In this document: positions 34,374 to 48,013 of the stretch, piece by piece
Position numbering within the stretch: the stretch's first letter is position 1
Layout of the letters: each line of letters starts with the position of its first letter
Origin: Allantophomopsis cytisporea
Lineage: Eukaryota > Ascomycota > Leotiomycetes > Phacidiales > Phacidiaceae
DNA length: 64,000 nucleotides
Reading direction: 5' to 3'
Assembly (NCBI GenBank): GCA_024752435.1
Contig: CP103021.1
Span: forward strand, 186,001-250,000
Position numbers and translations under genes: made by a program
Notes under the pieces: generated by a model
The model's database searches: none
Told to the model about the DNA's origin: nothing
What the model saw: only the letters and a program-made list of their open reading frames with translations

Positions 34374-36301
34374 TCATTGTCCATGGTGTTCGGGACTTAG
34401 GCTTGCATGTACATCATCAAAGGATACGAGGCTGTTCATGTCAAGATCGGCTTGGCTGTGGTCTTGGCCAATGAAGGCGGGTGAATGAGAGCCATTTGAG
34501 AAAGCCGGCGAGTGTGGGTGCATGGGTATGTTCAAGGTATGTTTCGAGTAGAGCTCGTTGAGTCCTGAACCGTCATCTGACATCGCAGCGTGACTGCTTG
34601 CATCATGATGAGACATGCTATACACATCTGCCGAGGCACTGCGGTGCATCATGTTGAGAGGTGGTGACTGGTCAACAATAGCTGGGTCGCCATGGGACAT
34701 GAAGGAAAGAGGTGAGACGGATGGAGGAATCATGTGTTGAGGGTCGACCATCGGTGACAAGAACGGAACGCTATACGGTGTGTTGTAGTTGGATGTCGGT
34801 GGGAGAGCACCGGCATCTTGACCTTGTGGGAAGAAGGATGGAGAGGAGTAGTCGGATGGAGATGTGGTTGTCGCAGCGGACATTGGGTATTGTCGGTAAT
34901 CCATGCCATAGCCTGAAGACGTGTCGATGCGCAAGTTGGGTCCTAATGGGCCAAGGTTGTTCGGTTGTTGCGGCACTGGCGCGAAAATGTTTGGATTTTG
35001 CTGCTGTTGCTGCTGAGTCTCGCCTGGGTGTTGGATAAGGAACGATGGCATTGGATTGTTGAACATGGAGAAATCGACGGCCATTGGTACGGATCGAGAT
35101 CTTTGACGTCTGTGACCTACAGGAGGACCACGAGTTTGAGGATGTGGTGCGACACCCCATTGCGTCTCCTGGAACATGCCGACATGTGCTTGGGCGTTGT
35201 AATTAGGTTGAGATGCGGGGCGCATGCCAATTGGTGATACTGGGGCGGACATGGACATTTGGTGTTGATCGTAAGGGTTGTGGCGGTTCATGAAGGAATC
35301 GAGAGAAACGAGCTTTGCCAATTGACCGCTGAGGACCTTGGGATGTCCGCCAAGCTGATGGATCATGACTTGCGATGCTTGTTGGTCCTCGGTGAAATCA
35401 CCGCACTGGAAGAAACCTCCAGATCCAGAAGAGTCCATGAAGAAATTTGGCGGGCGATTGAGTTCCACAACAAGACCGCCTGGCTTTCCAGATTCAGCAT
35501 CACCATTTTCCAGGTAGATGTTCTTGATGAAGGCGAAGGGATATTCGATCTTGTATCCGGCTTGGTCGTTGTTGATGTAGTATGTCATGCAGGCCTTGTC
35601 AGGTGAGTAGAAGATGATCAAATCCATAGCATTCTGACCGATACGTCTCCATGATCCAACACTGAGCGACCGACACGACAAATGATGAATAACTGGAAAT
35701 AGTCAGGATAAAAACCGCCGAGACCAAATCATTCTTTTACATACCAACTTTGCCTTGTGGGTTTTGGTCACCGCCCATCATCATAGAGCCGCTTCCGTAT
35801 GGTGCGAGTCCGCCCCTGCCGAGGAAGTTTCCTCCCAAGGACTTGCCCGACTCCATGGCCTGAATAGCCAAATACTGTCGCATAGATTCTGGAATGGCAT
35901 CGCAATCCTCACCTGTCTCAATGCTCTTCTTGGCCAAGAGCTTTATCTTTGCACGTCTGTCATGCTTTCGTTAGCCTCCTCTATCACGGTCAGGGTCATG
36001 GACGGCAAAAGACTCACCTGTTTTGAAACCAGATTTGCACTGAACGCTCCGTCATGTTGATATCCTCCGCGATTCTTTCCCGTACAGTCGCGGTTGGGGT
36101 TGGGTTCTTGTTGAATTCCATTTCCAGTGTGATCAGCTGGTCCTGAGTGGCACGTTGGCGCTTCTGGTTCTTTTGTTGTTGAGTGAGCGTGCTCTTTCTC
36201 GGTGGGCGACGCGATGCGGAACCCCCGGCGGAGATTGAGGCTGGAGGAGATGGGGTGGAGGACATCTTGTTGCCCTCCTCGTCTTGTGACATGTCGGACA
36301 T
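34374..36301 (-). CDS. Homeodomain transcription factor
   Basis: Three exons: 36301-36018, 35956-35745 and 35692-34374, 604 residues. Residues about 46-105 are a homeodomain: [20 protein letters not shown], then [20 protein letters not shown] and [14 protein letters not shown]. The intron splits FQNR/RAKIK. A second conserved block follows ([57 protein letters not shown]), as in the fungal Htf1/PAH1-like homeodomain group; that subgroup is from memory and tentative. The C-terminal half is Pro/Ser/Gln-rich, including a QQQQQQ run, and probably activating. Members control conidiation and hyphal form. The ATG at 36301 is used; the in-frame TTG five codons upstream is ignored. Confidence 0.9.
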
Positions 36302-37098
36302 TGTGAATGGTACCAAAATAGTTTGCTCGAGGAAGTGATATTCTATTCGGGATGTCCAGGCAGATGGAATTCGAGGGTCGAAATCGAGTCGGCCAGTATA
36401 CGAAAAAAGAAGAAGGGTGTAGTCTCTTGGAACTTATTGCGCGTCGATTAGGTTTACCGTTTGGGTGACGAGAGTATATAAATTTCTTGACGGTATCGAT
36501 GATATGGGCGAAAATCCGGTAGGGGGATATATTCGTGGGTAACTGAACAAGAAAATAGAATGATAAGAGTCGAGTATCTGATCAGATTCAAAAGACAGTG
36601 ATAATTTATGCTTTGATGATGATTGCTTTATGATAGACTGGCTGAATGAATGTTGTAGTGACTGTGAGTGAAGGATTGTGATGGGGTGAGAATTGGATTG
36701 GGATTTAGTTTTTGAATGTTGTATGCTTTGGATCTGATGGTGACGGGTAGAGAGTAGTGATTGTGTGAATACAGCCTCGAAGGAGGGGGTGTGGATTTTG
36801 GAAAAGTGAATTTTGAGGAGTAGACAAGACTGTATAGCCGTTTAAGGAGTGTAATGGGCCCGGAAGGAGTGACGGGTGACCGAAGATGGCAAAACAAGTA
36901 TAAAATAAAAGAGAGGGGAGGAAAAGAGAGAGGAATTATCACACTGCGGCGACGATGAGGTGGAATAGACGACGATAATGTTTGAGAATGGGGGGGGGAG
37001 GGGGAGGGAAGGGAAGAGAGAAAGCGAGCGAGCAAGCAAGCGGAGGAAGGTTGGAAAGGGAGTTCAGTTTGGATGGTCGGTAGGTGGAGGAGTCGAAG

Positions 37099-37163
37099 GA
37101 CAGGTGGGTTGAGGTGTGTGAGCGGGTGTGTGAGCGGGTGTGTGAGCGGGTGTGTGTGTGTGT
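37099..37163. repeat. GTGTGAGCGG dodecamer-like repeat and (GT)n
   Basis: GAGCGGGTGTGT repeated about four times, running into GTGTGTGT. Confidence 0.85.
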
Positions 37164-37320
37164 GTTGTGGTGAGTGTGGTGAGTGGTGAGTGGTGAGTTG
37201 TGTGGTACGGAGAGCGATGGGCACGATGGAACGAGACGAATGGGAAGACGAACAAGGCCCTTGATGGAAGGGGAGGGAGGTGGAGACTCTGGGGGGGGTA
37301 GGGTGGTGGTGGTAAGGTAT

Positions 37321-37505
37321 GTGTATGGTATGGATGGTATGGATGGTATGGATGGGTATGGATGATGGGTAGAGTATGTGGTATGGTATGGTATGGTATG
37401 GTATGGTAAGGTATGGCCTATGGTCTATGGTCTATGGTCTATGGTCTACGGTCTACGGTCTACTATGGTCGACGGTCGATGGTCTATGGTGCATGGTGGT
37501 CATGG
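37321..37505. repeat. GGTATGGAT, (GGTAT)n and GGTCTATGGTCTA arrays
   Basis: Three adjoining simple repeats: GGTATGGAT units, GGTAT units, then TATGGTC units. A related CTACAGTCTATGGTC array lies at 56727-56775. Confidence 0.85.
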
Positions 37506-37729
37506 CTGCTCTTTGCGCGGGTACCTTGGTGATGGGGACAGGGGGGGAGTGCTTTAGTTTAGTGCGCACTCAGTTTAGGAACGAGCACTCTCTTTGCACT
37601 CACTTTCTCTTTTCTTTTTCCTCTTTGGGCCATTAGTGAGAACTATGTGAAAATGCAATACTGTATTGGTGTTTTAGTCCATGATACATGATATAGACAG
37701 AGGGAAAGGGAGAGAAGAAGAGGAGACGT

Positions 37730-37777
37730 GAGGAGAGGAGAGGAGAGGAGAGGAGAGGAGAGGAGAGGAGAGGAGAC
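37730..37777. repeat. (GAGGA)n microsatellite
   Basis: About nine consecutive GAGGA units. Confidence 0.9.
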
Positions 37778-38512
37778 AGGAGGAGAGGTGACAAGATGAT
37801 GGTAGAGACAGAGGATTATAATGGTACACAGAATAGACCAATCGCGAGACTGAGCAGTACCCTACCCAGAGACAGAGACACACAGACATCTCTCTCAATC
37901 GACAAAAGACCACAGATACAGATACACAGACAGATACAGATACAGATACAGATACATCGTGAGAGGCACACATCACAGCAAGAGTATATGTATGCTGTAT
38001 GTAGGCAAGGAACAAGCATAATTCCTCCCAGAACTAGGCACTGACATTTCGATGTAAGATGCAGGAACATGTATGTATGTATATGCAGTCCAATACAGAC
38101 AGCAGCAGAAGCAATCATGCAGGTACGCACGCTGACAAAGAGGATGAATAAACATCCAAGCAGTATATCTCCAAATCCAAATAGAGTAGAGGAGATGAAG
38201 AGGTGAAGAGACGAAGAGATGGAGAGATGAGGAGGTACAGAGATGAAGAGATGAAAGAAGTCGAACAATCTAATAGCATAAATCTCATCTCTTCATTCAA
38301 TTCACTCGGATTCCATTGATTCACCTGATTAATCTATACATATTGACAGACAGCACCCTACGAAGTATGAACAATGCCATCTCCAACAGTGATAGAAACA
38401 CCATCGATGCCTGGGGGTAAGTATCTCGAATCCAGCAAAACAACTGCTCTATCATACGGCATGTGTTTCAATAAACTCATCCATTATAGCTCTCCCCCCA
38501 AATGCCCTACTC

Positions 38513-38573
38513 ATCAATCATCAATCATCAATCATCAATCATCAATCATCAATCATCAATCATCAATCATCAC
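38513..38573. repeat. ATCATCA heptamer, about eight copies
   Basis: Perfect seven-base units head to tail. The overlapping frame encoding repeated SSIINHQ is an artefact of this array. Confidence 0.93.
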
Positions 38574-41500
38574 CAACCTCTTCAGCAAGAAACAATCATC
38601 CCCTAACCCCCAAGCATATAACCCAACAAAAGAACGTCGCACAAGAAACGTACGGTATTGTACGGTACTGCCTCACCCTAACCCTTACCTCACGAAACTT
38701 CACAGTACACAGTACATAGTACACAGTACACAAATAGACTCACAGCCAACCCTATCAAGCAGTTGAATACACCTCAGAATCCGCATGGAACAGCAACACC
38801 GGCACAACAGCGATCACGCATTCTCCGCCCACCAAACAACCTGTAACTGGCTGAGTCAAGGCTCGGCCAACCGGGATATCAGCAGAAAAAAAGGGTAGGG
38901 ATAAGGGCAGGGCAGTCTTTGGAGACAGCCCCTGTCTCCAACAGGGGGGGGGGGAGGAGGGAGGGAAAGATACAGTGGGGAGAGGACTGCTCGCAGGACT
39001 CACCACCAACCCGCACGGCGGCCCCCACTATTTCTTACTTCGTCAAGGCCCCGGAGGACTTGCAAGTCTCGCAGACTTCTTGACTGACTGGGTGCACTTC
39101 ACTCGAAGTGAACAAGAAAGAAAAGAAAAAAAGGGCCAGCCAGACTTGGATTGCTGGGCTTTTGCCGGTCCTGGCTGGCCTGGCACGCCTGGCACGCCTG
39201 GCTCGGGTTCACTTGTGTTCCGCGGGAGAGGGGCGTCTCCGTCCCCATCCATCTCCATGCCTCTTCGGTACGTAGAGCAGCGCTTTTTGTAGGGGAGGAC
39301 GTGGGTGGGTGTGAGATGATGATTGATGTCTGTGAGTCTCGACTGTGCGGAGTATCGCGAAAGATACATACTCACTCGGTTACTACGTAGGGATTGTGAA
39401 TACTGGCTATGATGTGCGACTCTGAGACGAAGTGCTAGCGTGACTTGTTACTTTTGCACAACTTATTGGATGTGCTTATCTTATGCTCAGATGTTGCTAG
39501 CCATACAGATGCGAGGCAAACATACGTCGTCGTCAATGGTGACAATGGGTGACCTTGGGGGGATCGAGTGAAATCCTCGCGGCGCGCAGACGGTACGAGG
39601 AATCGCGTGAAGTAATGCATTCTTTTTTGTCGATACATCCCTGGTCGCGTCTCTGGCGGCTGCTCGAGACCGGCCAGTACTTACAAGTCGAGTAAAAGCA
39701 TGTACATACTTTCCATGGCGTCTCCTTGAACGTGTACATCGTGCATACAAACCGAAGTACTGCGCTGTACCTTTTAAGCCGGTGGATACTTTTGTACGAG
39801 GAAGTAGGCTTGACAAGGGGAAGGAGGACGGGAAGCCGCACGATTCGAGCTGAACCGGTGACAGAAAAAAAGAAAAGAAGCATAGAGTTTGTCATGCAGG
39901 TGTATTATGTATGTGCGACTGGCTGGGAGGTAGGCATTTTGCGTGCTACTCGACTCTTGAGTTCTGCTCACCAAACATCTTGTTTGATACTATCTACATG
40001 CACCATTTCAACAGAGAGAGAAACGCACGATAGGACAGGAGATACGAAGACAACGAGAAGCCCTCGCTCTAACAGACGCCGACAACGCCCATTCACATGG
40101 CCAGCCGCATTGGGGCGAGGAGGTAAAATACGCCTTTTCGTCCGTGGAACATGCATATCGCATTGTATGACTCCCCGGCACCCTGCAATCTTTTGCCATG
40201 ATGGCTGCCCGCTATTTCTGCCCTGTACAACAAGATGGCGGCTTTGTCTATCTAGCGAGCCGTACAAGAATCGGAAGAGGCTTACTGCGTAGAAGAGGGC
40301 ATGTAGAGGGGTCTCTTCCAAGGCGCTGGTATTGTTTGTGGTTAGGAAGGAGTAAGGCTACGCAGAAAGAAGGGGAGAAGAGACAAAGTCGTTTGTTGGA
40401 GCCGCTGCCAGGGGGCTTTTTTTCTTTTTGTGTCTCCGTTGACGAAAGCGGCAGAGAGACAGTGACAGTGGACTTTGTGAACTCACCCACTCACTCACTC
40501 ACTCATTCGCATGCTCACTCAAGTATTCTCTGCATTATCCAGGTCTCACAACAGCACAGTTGCTCGCAGAGGTCTCACGGTCTTCGACCTCCGTTCGTGT
40601 ACCCAGCTGTTGATAATCGAGGTCTCAGCAAAGGCTGACTGGCCGAGATGAACAATGTATGTAGGGTAGTGCGTCTCCAGTGCCTGGTGAGAGTCCCCTC
40701 CGTGCTCCGTGTTCCGCTTCACGCCAGTGCTGCGACGGACGATACGGAGTACGAGCGAGTACTGTACCTGACTACTGATACAGTGATACGGAACATGGAC
40801 AAAGGTACCCACAACGCGCATTATGGCGAGAGCTGTGCACGAAGGAGTACACGAATTATTGACATGCTGCTGCTTATGACTTTCCGTGGACACGCACTGC
40901 ATTTCATCTCATTTGTGCGGTGGATTTGATGGTATCCGTTCCTTCATGGAGTTGAGTCTCTACAGTCGGTGTGCTTGAAAGTTAGTAAGTATAGGTAGCA
41001 TGTCGTTGTTGGATGGTTACTTCGATGTGACGCTGACGCTCTGTACCTGAGCCTGTTCCTGTGCCTGTTCCTGTGCCTAGGTCTTGACCGTCAGTGGTGA
41101 AAGGTAAAAATGGCATGAGTGCAGACGGGGTATGGAGTGGTGGGTGTACTGTGTAGAGAGTTTAGTGGTGAAGTCTATTGGAGTGGTGCTACTGTAAGGC
41201 ACAGTGACGCTGAGGTGAGAGTTATGCACTCTTGTACCTACCTATGTACTTTGTACGTAGTAGCGAGCCTCACAAATCACTATCATGCTGTTCAGCGTAC
41301 GCTCACCAGCTCGGTTTCTCTCCTTCATCATTTCACACGTATACAAATCCTCCTGCTTCATTTCTCTATACTACATACTCTGTATTCACCTATTACGGTA
41401 AAAATGAAACAGTAAAGACAAAGGCGAAAACAATTACAAATCCTCACGCATGGCTACTTTCCAGAATTGTACCCGGTTTGGGTAACACAACAGCAAGCAG

Positions 41501-42485
41501 TCAGCATCAGAGCATCTGCATTTCAAGATCCCACATGCAGCTCCAAAAAGTATGGCATGCATAATGAAATGTACGTACAGATTCGCAGTCACGGCAAACG
41601 TACTCCGAGGACCTCGCTCCACAGATTTCGTAGCCGGACAAGCACGACAAGGCTCTCCCAAAACAGGCAACATGGGCGTGAACAAAGATGCACGTTAGAG
41701 CCATCCGCAACTCATACGGGCCTGGCGTCATTCATGGCGAGGGACGAAGTGGAAGAGCACCAGAGCGACTGTTTCGACCCCTGACCCTAAGCGGAAATCA
41801 ACGTAGAAGGGACCAGGGTCATACGGTAGTGGATGCACTATGATTCAAAGAGGAAGAGGAAGAGCAAGAACAAGAACGAGATCGTGTAGGAGCTCAGCTC
41901 AACTTTATGTCTGTCCATTCTCCTCTTTCCAGAACGCCGAATCATCTGGGACCCTATTGTGCGAAAGTCCGGATACATCTACATTTGTTCGCGCGGCGTG
42001 CGTGTGCATTGGCAAATGCGCCATAGAACCAAACTAGAAGTCATGCAAGGTGCATGGCGAAAAAGGCCGCTGACTCGGTACAATACGCACTTGGCCCTGA
42101 GATGGGATGGAAATCGCACGTCGAGGCAGATCCGCAGGGACATGGATAACCGTGCTTCTACTCACCTCGACAAATTCCTGAGACGCCCGTTTTTCCTTCT
42201 AGCACGCGGTCCGCTGCCATCAGGCTCTACTCCGGATGAGAAGTGCTGTCAATGACGACAGCTCACGATATTAGAGTCCGCCGTCGGCGAAGGAAGAGGT
42301 GTTCATCTCATGGCTCTACGTATCTCAACTGTTTCCTTCGGAGAAATGCACTCGTACGCTGTAGGATTCATGGATGATGGCTGTGTTCTGAAGTGTCATG
42401 CTTGCGGTCGTTAGGCACGCAGGGCCGATGGACGCGGAGTTGAGGACTTGAAGACCATAGACAAGACCTATGTCTATTCATATTT

Positions 42486-42505
42486 GTATGTATGTACATA
42501 CATAC
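42486..42505. repeat. 20-bp perfect palindrome
   Basis: GTATGTATGTACATACATAC is its own reverse complement. Confidence 0.93.
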
Positions 42506-45500
42506 GTACTATGCAGCCTGTGCAACCTGTGCTTACAATCTGCCGACGGCATCGACGCGACGATGCGATGCAGAGATATACTATCGAGGATCTTCGCGAG
42601 TTGGAAGGGATATGCCTTCTTTGCCCTTGATCACATCAATCTCTATCGGGGGATAAGCGTATTGTCATATGACGAATACCTGCATTCATCCGCAACATCT
42701 TTCACTCACTCGGATATCCATAGTGGTAGCATACATTCGTGTTTACAAACCGATGTCTCCTATCTACTACGACTCTTGGCGGAAGACTCCCTTCTGCGGA
42801 GATGTAGCCTTTCACGATAGATTTTACCGTGTAGATTTCACTTACGGCAGCACACTCCTATGCAACATGGACATCCAACACACTATCAAAAGCATTCTCC
42901 CCCCTTCCCCATCTCTATTTTTATTCTCATGCATTTTACCTTTCTCAAGGGGCGCAAAGAATTCCGCCAGACCAACACTAACAAAAACCCGACCACGAGC
43001 CCGTACACACTGATCAGGCATCATGTACCCACCAAGTGTGCCTTGCTCGGACGATATTCCAGCCACAGTCATGTGGTGCAATGGGCATACTCCGTAATCC
43101 AGTGAATACCTCTGTACTGTACATATTCACCAGTAGAGACTGTGTGTCTAACTAAACTCTGCTGTAGTTTACGCAGCGCACGCCAAATTGGACACTGAAC
43201 TGGCATGTCTTGTGGACGGAAAATGGGTGTGAAGAAGGATGGGGTATGTGAATCGTAGGCACGATGTCGATGACGGTGGCTGTGGCCGAGAAGACCAGCC
43301 GGACGTGATACGCCGTCCGTTCATGCGATGCATCGTCAACGGCACGGGGCCTGAGGACTATGAATAGAAACATTGGAAAGCCTCCTCCTCCTCTCTCCTC
43401 ACCCTCTCCGTTACTCATCGATGACTACCTATTTTTCTGCATCTACCATGTATGTACACATACATGATCATCATGAAAATCATCCCATCCGCACAGCCAT
43501 GCCATACTAATGCTCACTTTCTGACTCGCGCCCATCTATCCAAAGAGCAAGTACTCGTGCCTCGAAGCCGACGCACGAAGTACGCACACATGTATCCTCC
43601 CTCCCTTTTCCCAAACGCACTACCATTCGCACCCAAACTCTGTCCCCATTCCCGACTTGCTATGCAAAGTCTTAAAAGCGCGTGAGATACGAAGCCTCGC
43701 AGGTCATCGTGTCAGCCATAGCGCGCCCGCGCGGCGGCCACTGTCGCGTTTCGTTGCGCTGCTGGTGCAATTCGCCCTCGAAAGGTTGCGATATAGTCTG
43801 TACGCAGAAGGCTGTGTGATGGTGGTGGTGGTGGTGGTGGTGCTTGGTAGCACGATTTAGAGGCTAGTGGCACGGGTCGGCGTCCGACGCTAAGCCTGTT
43901 CCTGGTATGCGTGGGCTGCTAGTCAGGAACCGACCGGTGAGTGTTCGAGGGTGTGCATAAAGGGGGCAGGGAAGTGTGGGAGGTCCCTTGGGGGGGTTTG
44001 AAGGGAGGGGGTGAAGCGTGTGGATTATGGAGGTGGTGATGGTAAGGTTTTGTTACAGCTGTTGCTTTCTTCTTTCTTGGGGATTATTATTTGGAAGTGG
44101 TTTTCAATGGCTGTGTACTACCTTAGAACAAGGTCTTTGTACTTATGTACATTTACCCACATGACCGTATGTATTTGTTCGCTTCTACGCGGCCACTTAT
44201 CATGACCCCTTCTTTCATCACGTTGAAGACACTTGAGACTTGAGATATACTATGTAGAACTAACTTACTGTACATATTCTTTACGGGATAATTACCCATA
44301 CATACAGTACATATCTATGTCCGTCAATCAATCATTCCATCTCAATCCTCAATCTCCTGTCCGTGCTCTCACTCCGTAATTTGCAGTATCGTAGCAAACC
44401 CAACCTGAAACTCATACTCCGTCCGCTATACATTCATCGTGATTCGATACCGACCCCTTCTCCCTCCTCTCTACTCATCACCGAGCCTCATTCTCCCCAC
44501 GCACCTCACCATCCTTACATCACAACATTTGTCCGATCAACTTTTTCTACGAGCAAAAAAGTCAAATGTTCGAACAAAGTTTGTTCTTGTGCTTCACCAC
44601 CCACCAACTCCCCATCTCATCATACCAGGATCATTTCCCATCATAGCCGCCGCGTGATATTCCGCGCACCACCACATGCGAATGAGCGCCCGTCAGACCT
44701 AACTCTGTCTAAATTTGATGCTCGAAGGCTCGAAGGCAACGGCCTCAATTCGTGCCCATTGATCTGAAGCTTGGCTTCCTTCCTCACTCTCCATGCTCGC
44801 AGCTCATCACATGTGATGTGTATCTACGCCCCCAAAGAGGCACGGCCATGCATACACACACACACACATACATACTCACGCACTCACCCTACTCCAAACA
44901 CTGCACTCCCTCATCCTCACGCAACACTCAGACTTCTGATGCCTCTTCAGCCATATCACCACATGCGGCATGTGTAGAATTGCAGCACGCAGCAGGCCGG
45001 GCGGAAGGGCTCAGTGGAGGTCGTGATAGACTTCGGCGTTTACGTATTGCGTATGAAGGGATGGCATCGAGAATGCTGGGCGCGCACCCCGACATGCTGG
45101 TGTCATGTGGTCGCGAGTCACAGCAGGAAAAGCTTCGTGGGAGTCGGATTTCAAGGGATGGAATTCCTGACTTTGGGGTATGGAGTTGAGAATACTCTAT
45201 TTCGTGATGTGATGTCTAGACCTTCCCTTCTGCTACTGAGTGGCCACCGAGGGTCTCTGTATTCAGACTGTGTACAGAGTACTTGGTTATTGCTGCTCTG
45301 GGAGTGCTAAGAGCACTACTTATCATAAGAACAGCCGTACTGTCTCTATATATGATATCCATATATCAGCGTGACTGACATCACAAACGATAGATACGTT
45401 TCTATATCAATCACCAATTCTCCCTCCGTCATCATCAGCATTACCCATCTACTGCCCTCCCTCCCTACAACTCTCCACCTTCCTCTATATCAAAGCCCCC

Positions 45501-45932
45501 ATACCACACTCCCCCTCCATTCCAGCATCGCCATCCACGCCCAATTCACGTCCCCTTCACGTCCATTCACATTCTCACATCCGCAAGTGCACTCGCATGA
45601 GATCCTCGCAGGGAATAGACGGCACGCAGACCTTGGCATCAATGCGCTCGCTACGCCTTCTAGTCCGCTTCTCGAAGTACGTACCGTGAGTAGCGGCGTA
45701 GCGATACGAGCTGGTAGCTGCCTAGAATGGTTTCACCATCAGCCTTGCGTGCCTCTGGATTCTGCGCTGCGCTGCGCTGCACTGCAGCTTGCACTGCCCT
45801 TCGACAGCAACGTTCTAGATGGCGGCGTCGGTGATGGGCGGTGCGTAGAATCAATGCACGCGTCAAGAAGGATTGATTGAATGATCTGCGTGCGTAGGAT
45901 GGGGATATATTGGGGATATATTGGGTCTGTAT

Positions 45933-45951
45933 GTACGTACGTACGTACGTA
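45933..45951. repeat. (GTAC)n run
   Basis: Self-complementary GTAC units, about 19 bases, next to duplicated GGGGATATATT. Confidence 0.9.
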
Positions 45952-46171
45952 TATATGCACATTTTATTTCCGTCAGTCGTCGGGTGAGAGAGCGGTCATG
46001 GTCACGTCATGTCGTCATGTACCTACCTATATCGCGGTAGAAAGTATCGAGTAAGCACGGTATCTACGTATCTACCTATCTACCTATCGAAGTACCTTGT
46101 TCGCCAGCCAACGAATCATCCGTTTTGCCTACACGCCGTGCCCGTGTGCGCCCATCGCATGAAGGAATAGA

Positions 46172-46191
46172 GTACATACATATGTATGTAC
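46172..46191. repeat. 20-bp perfect palindrome
   Basis: GTACATACATATGTATGTAC is its own reverse complement and uses the same GTATGTA/TACATAC words as the palindromes at 5099, 7490 and 42486. Confidence 0.93.
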
Positions 46192-46430
46192 ATGCATTCA
46201 GCCCGACAGGCTCCCTCAGTACATGTAGTAATAGTGTGCATCAAATGTAGATACACGGCTGCATGCGAGGGATCGTGATCCTGGCCTTGGATGATGCTCT
46301 ATTTAGAATGATTTTCTCAGTGCCCTTATCAGGTACCTGGTGTGAGGGTGTGATTGTGGTACATAGCGTACTTCCTTATGAGGCTGATATCTCAAGGTCT
46401 TCGGAATATTGTCGAGCTTGCTAAGGGTAG

Positions 46431-47453
46431 TGCGTTTTACAAAACTTGTTCCTTTATTGTGATTCTAATAATCGCCGATTATACTGGCAGTAGAACTAAA
46501 GGTTGATACTCAATCCGTCGATGATTGTTTCTCAAAGGTACCTTGTGGTGTTAGAAAAGCAGATATACAGCGAGGACGAAAATCTATAGAGGATTATTGA
46601 AGCCGTATAAGCTGTTCTTACTAGTTTTAGATAATCTTTTTGTTTGTCACCCTCGAGATTTACTGCGATCTATTTCTCTAAGATATATGTTTCTTGGCTT
46701 TATTTCTCCCAATTCAAGAGGATATAGAACTTACTACACTCTTCTCCTTAAAACATATTAAGTCGTTCTTATTGTCTTTTTTATATTATCTGAATCCTTT
46801 ATATAATCTCGAATCGTGAAGGAGCTTATACAGCTTAGATCTAAAATATTATTATACTTTTGAAGAGAGAAAAACTTGGAAGTAAATAAAAATATAGGAA
46901 GACGTTGTATATCCATATAATGTTAGAATATCAAGATAATATTGAAGTTTGTCCCAAATAACTAAGACTTTAACATAACTCATAAGCTTCATAAGTAACA
47001 CTAATTTTAAGCATAGCAAAATAACCATCCTTATTTAGAACTATAGCTTCAATATGTATACCTTTAAAGTCTTGCTTAACAGGATAGGTAGGTAGGTAAC
47101 TTATTGAAAGTCGATACAGTAACCTGTGACAAAACCCGAGGGTTGCCAGCAATCTGAACATATCAAAGGTAGCCAAGATACAGAAAAAAATAAAATAAAA
47201 ATCATTTCTATGCCTCTCGTAGCCCTACAAAAGGCGTATGTAACTTAGCCGTCCATTCAATCAATAACGAAATGCGGCGGCGCGCGCAAGGCCGAAACGC
47301 AGCCTCGCGAAGCTTCAGACCACTAGCGCCGAACTTTTGGAGCTTTGCGCGACGTCCATGTTCATATGCGCCCAGGTATCTGACAGACACCACGACGATT
47401 ACGACGACGCAAAAGACACCTCCACACCACGAGGACACGACTAAACCGCAATC
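46431..47453. other. AT-rich, RIP-like block and SMD3 promoter
   Basis: Base composition shifts sharply to A+T with many TpA steps from about 46430 to 47200 and no useful frame on either strand. This is the look of a repeat eroded by repeat-induced point mutation (RIP), though no element can be named. 47200-47453 is the SMD3 promoter and leader. Confidence 0.5.
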
Positions 47454-48013
47454 ATGACCAGCACTATTGGTATCCCGATCAAGCTCCTGAACGAGGCTCA
47501 GGTATGCGACTCCGCACGTCCAAGGCGATCCACGGCTAATTTGCGTAGGGCCATGTCGTTACACTCGAAATCACATCTGGTCAGGTCTACCGTGGCAAGC
47601 TCCTCGAAGGTATGTTGTTCTGGTGTTGGTGTGGATGGGCGCGGTGTGATGTGTTGAATGCTTACTGATGGTTGCAGCTGAGGACAACATGAACGTCCAG
47701 CTTAAGGATATCACGGTTACGGCGCGCGATGGACGAGTCAGCCATTTAGATCAGGTCTACATCCGTGGCTCCCATGTCAGATTCTTCATTGTGCCGGACA
47801 TGCTTAGGTTAGTGCACCTCCGACGATATCTATGCAGAGCGTGGCATATGGGTTATGTAGCCTTTGGGTCGAGTCCGTGCTAATTATGCCTGTAGAAATG
47901 CTCCTATGTTCAGAAGTCGCGGCGTTAAAGGTAGAGGTGTTGGTTTGGCAAGAGGTAGAGCTACGGTTAGCAGAGCGAGAGCCAGTGGAGGCAGAGGTGC
48001 TCCAAGAGGTTAA
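47454..48013 (+). CDS. SMD3: Small nuclear ribonucleoprotein SmD3
   Basis: Four exons: 47454-47501, 47549-47609, 47678-47807 and 47896-48013, 118 residues. The Sm1 motif spans [20 protein letters not shown] and [10 protein letters not shown]. The Sm2 motif is [20 protein letters not shown]. The tail [17 protein letters not shown] through SGGRGAPRG is RG-rich, the usual site of symmetric arginine dimethylation. Start [18 protein letters not shown] matches SmD3 of other fungi. It is a core component of the Sm ring of spliceosomal U1, U2, U4 and U5 snRNPs. Three introns in 560 bases make it the most intron-dense gene here. Confidence 0.96.

Larger units (their letters stand above)
36302..46430. 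other. Second gene desert, upstream of the homeodomain gene
   Basis: About 10 kb without a supportable gene. 36302-37250 is the immediate 5' flank and is GA-rich on the plus strand. The rest carries microsatellites, two perfect palindromes, and TACTCCGTA motifs (40743 as its complement, 43088). Open frames such as 39726-40292 or 44363-44767 lack good starts, domains or splice pattern. Confidence 0.6.

Noticed and set aside
38374..38766. 130-codon frame with repeated SSIINHQ
   Set aside because: Produced by the ATCATCA heptamer array.
39726..40292. 188-codon plus-strand frame in the second desert
   Set aside because: Reads like random translation (rich in Arg, Thr, Cys); overlapping frames on the other strand are equally open.
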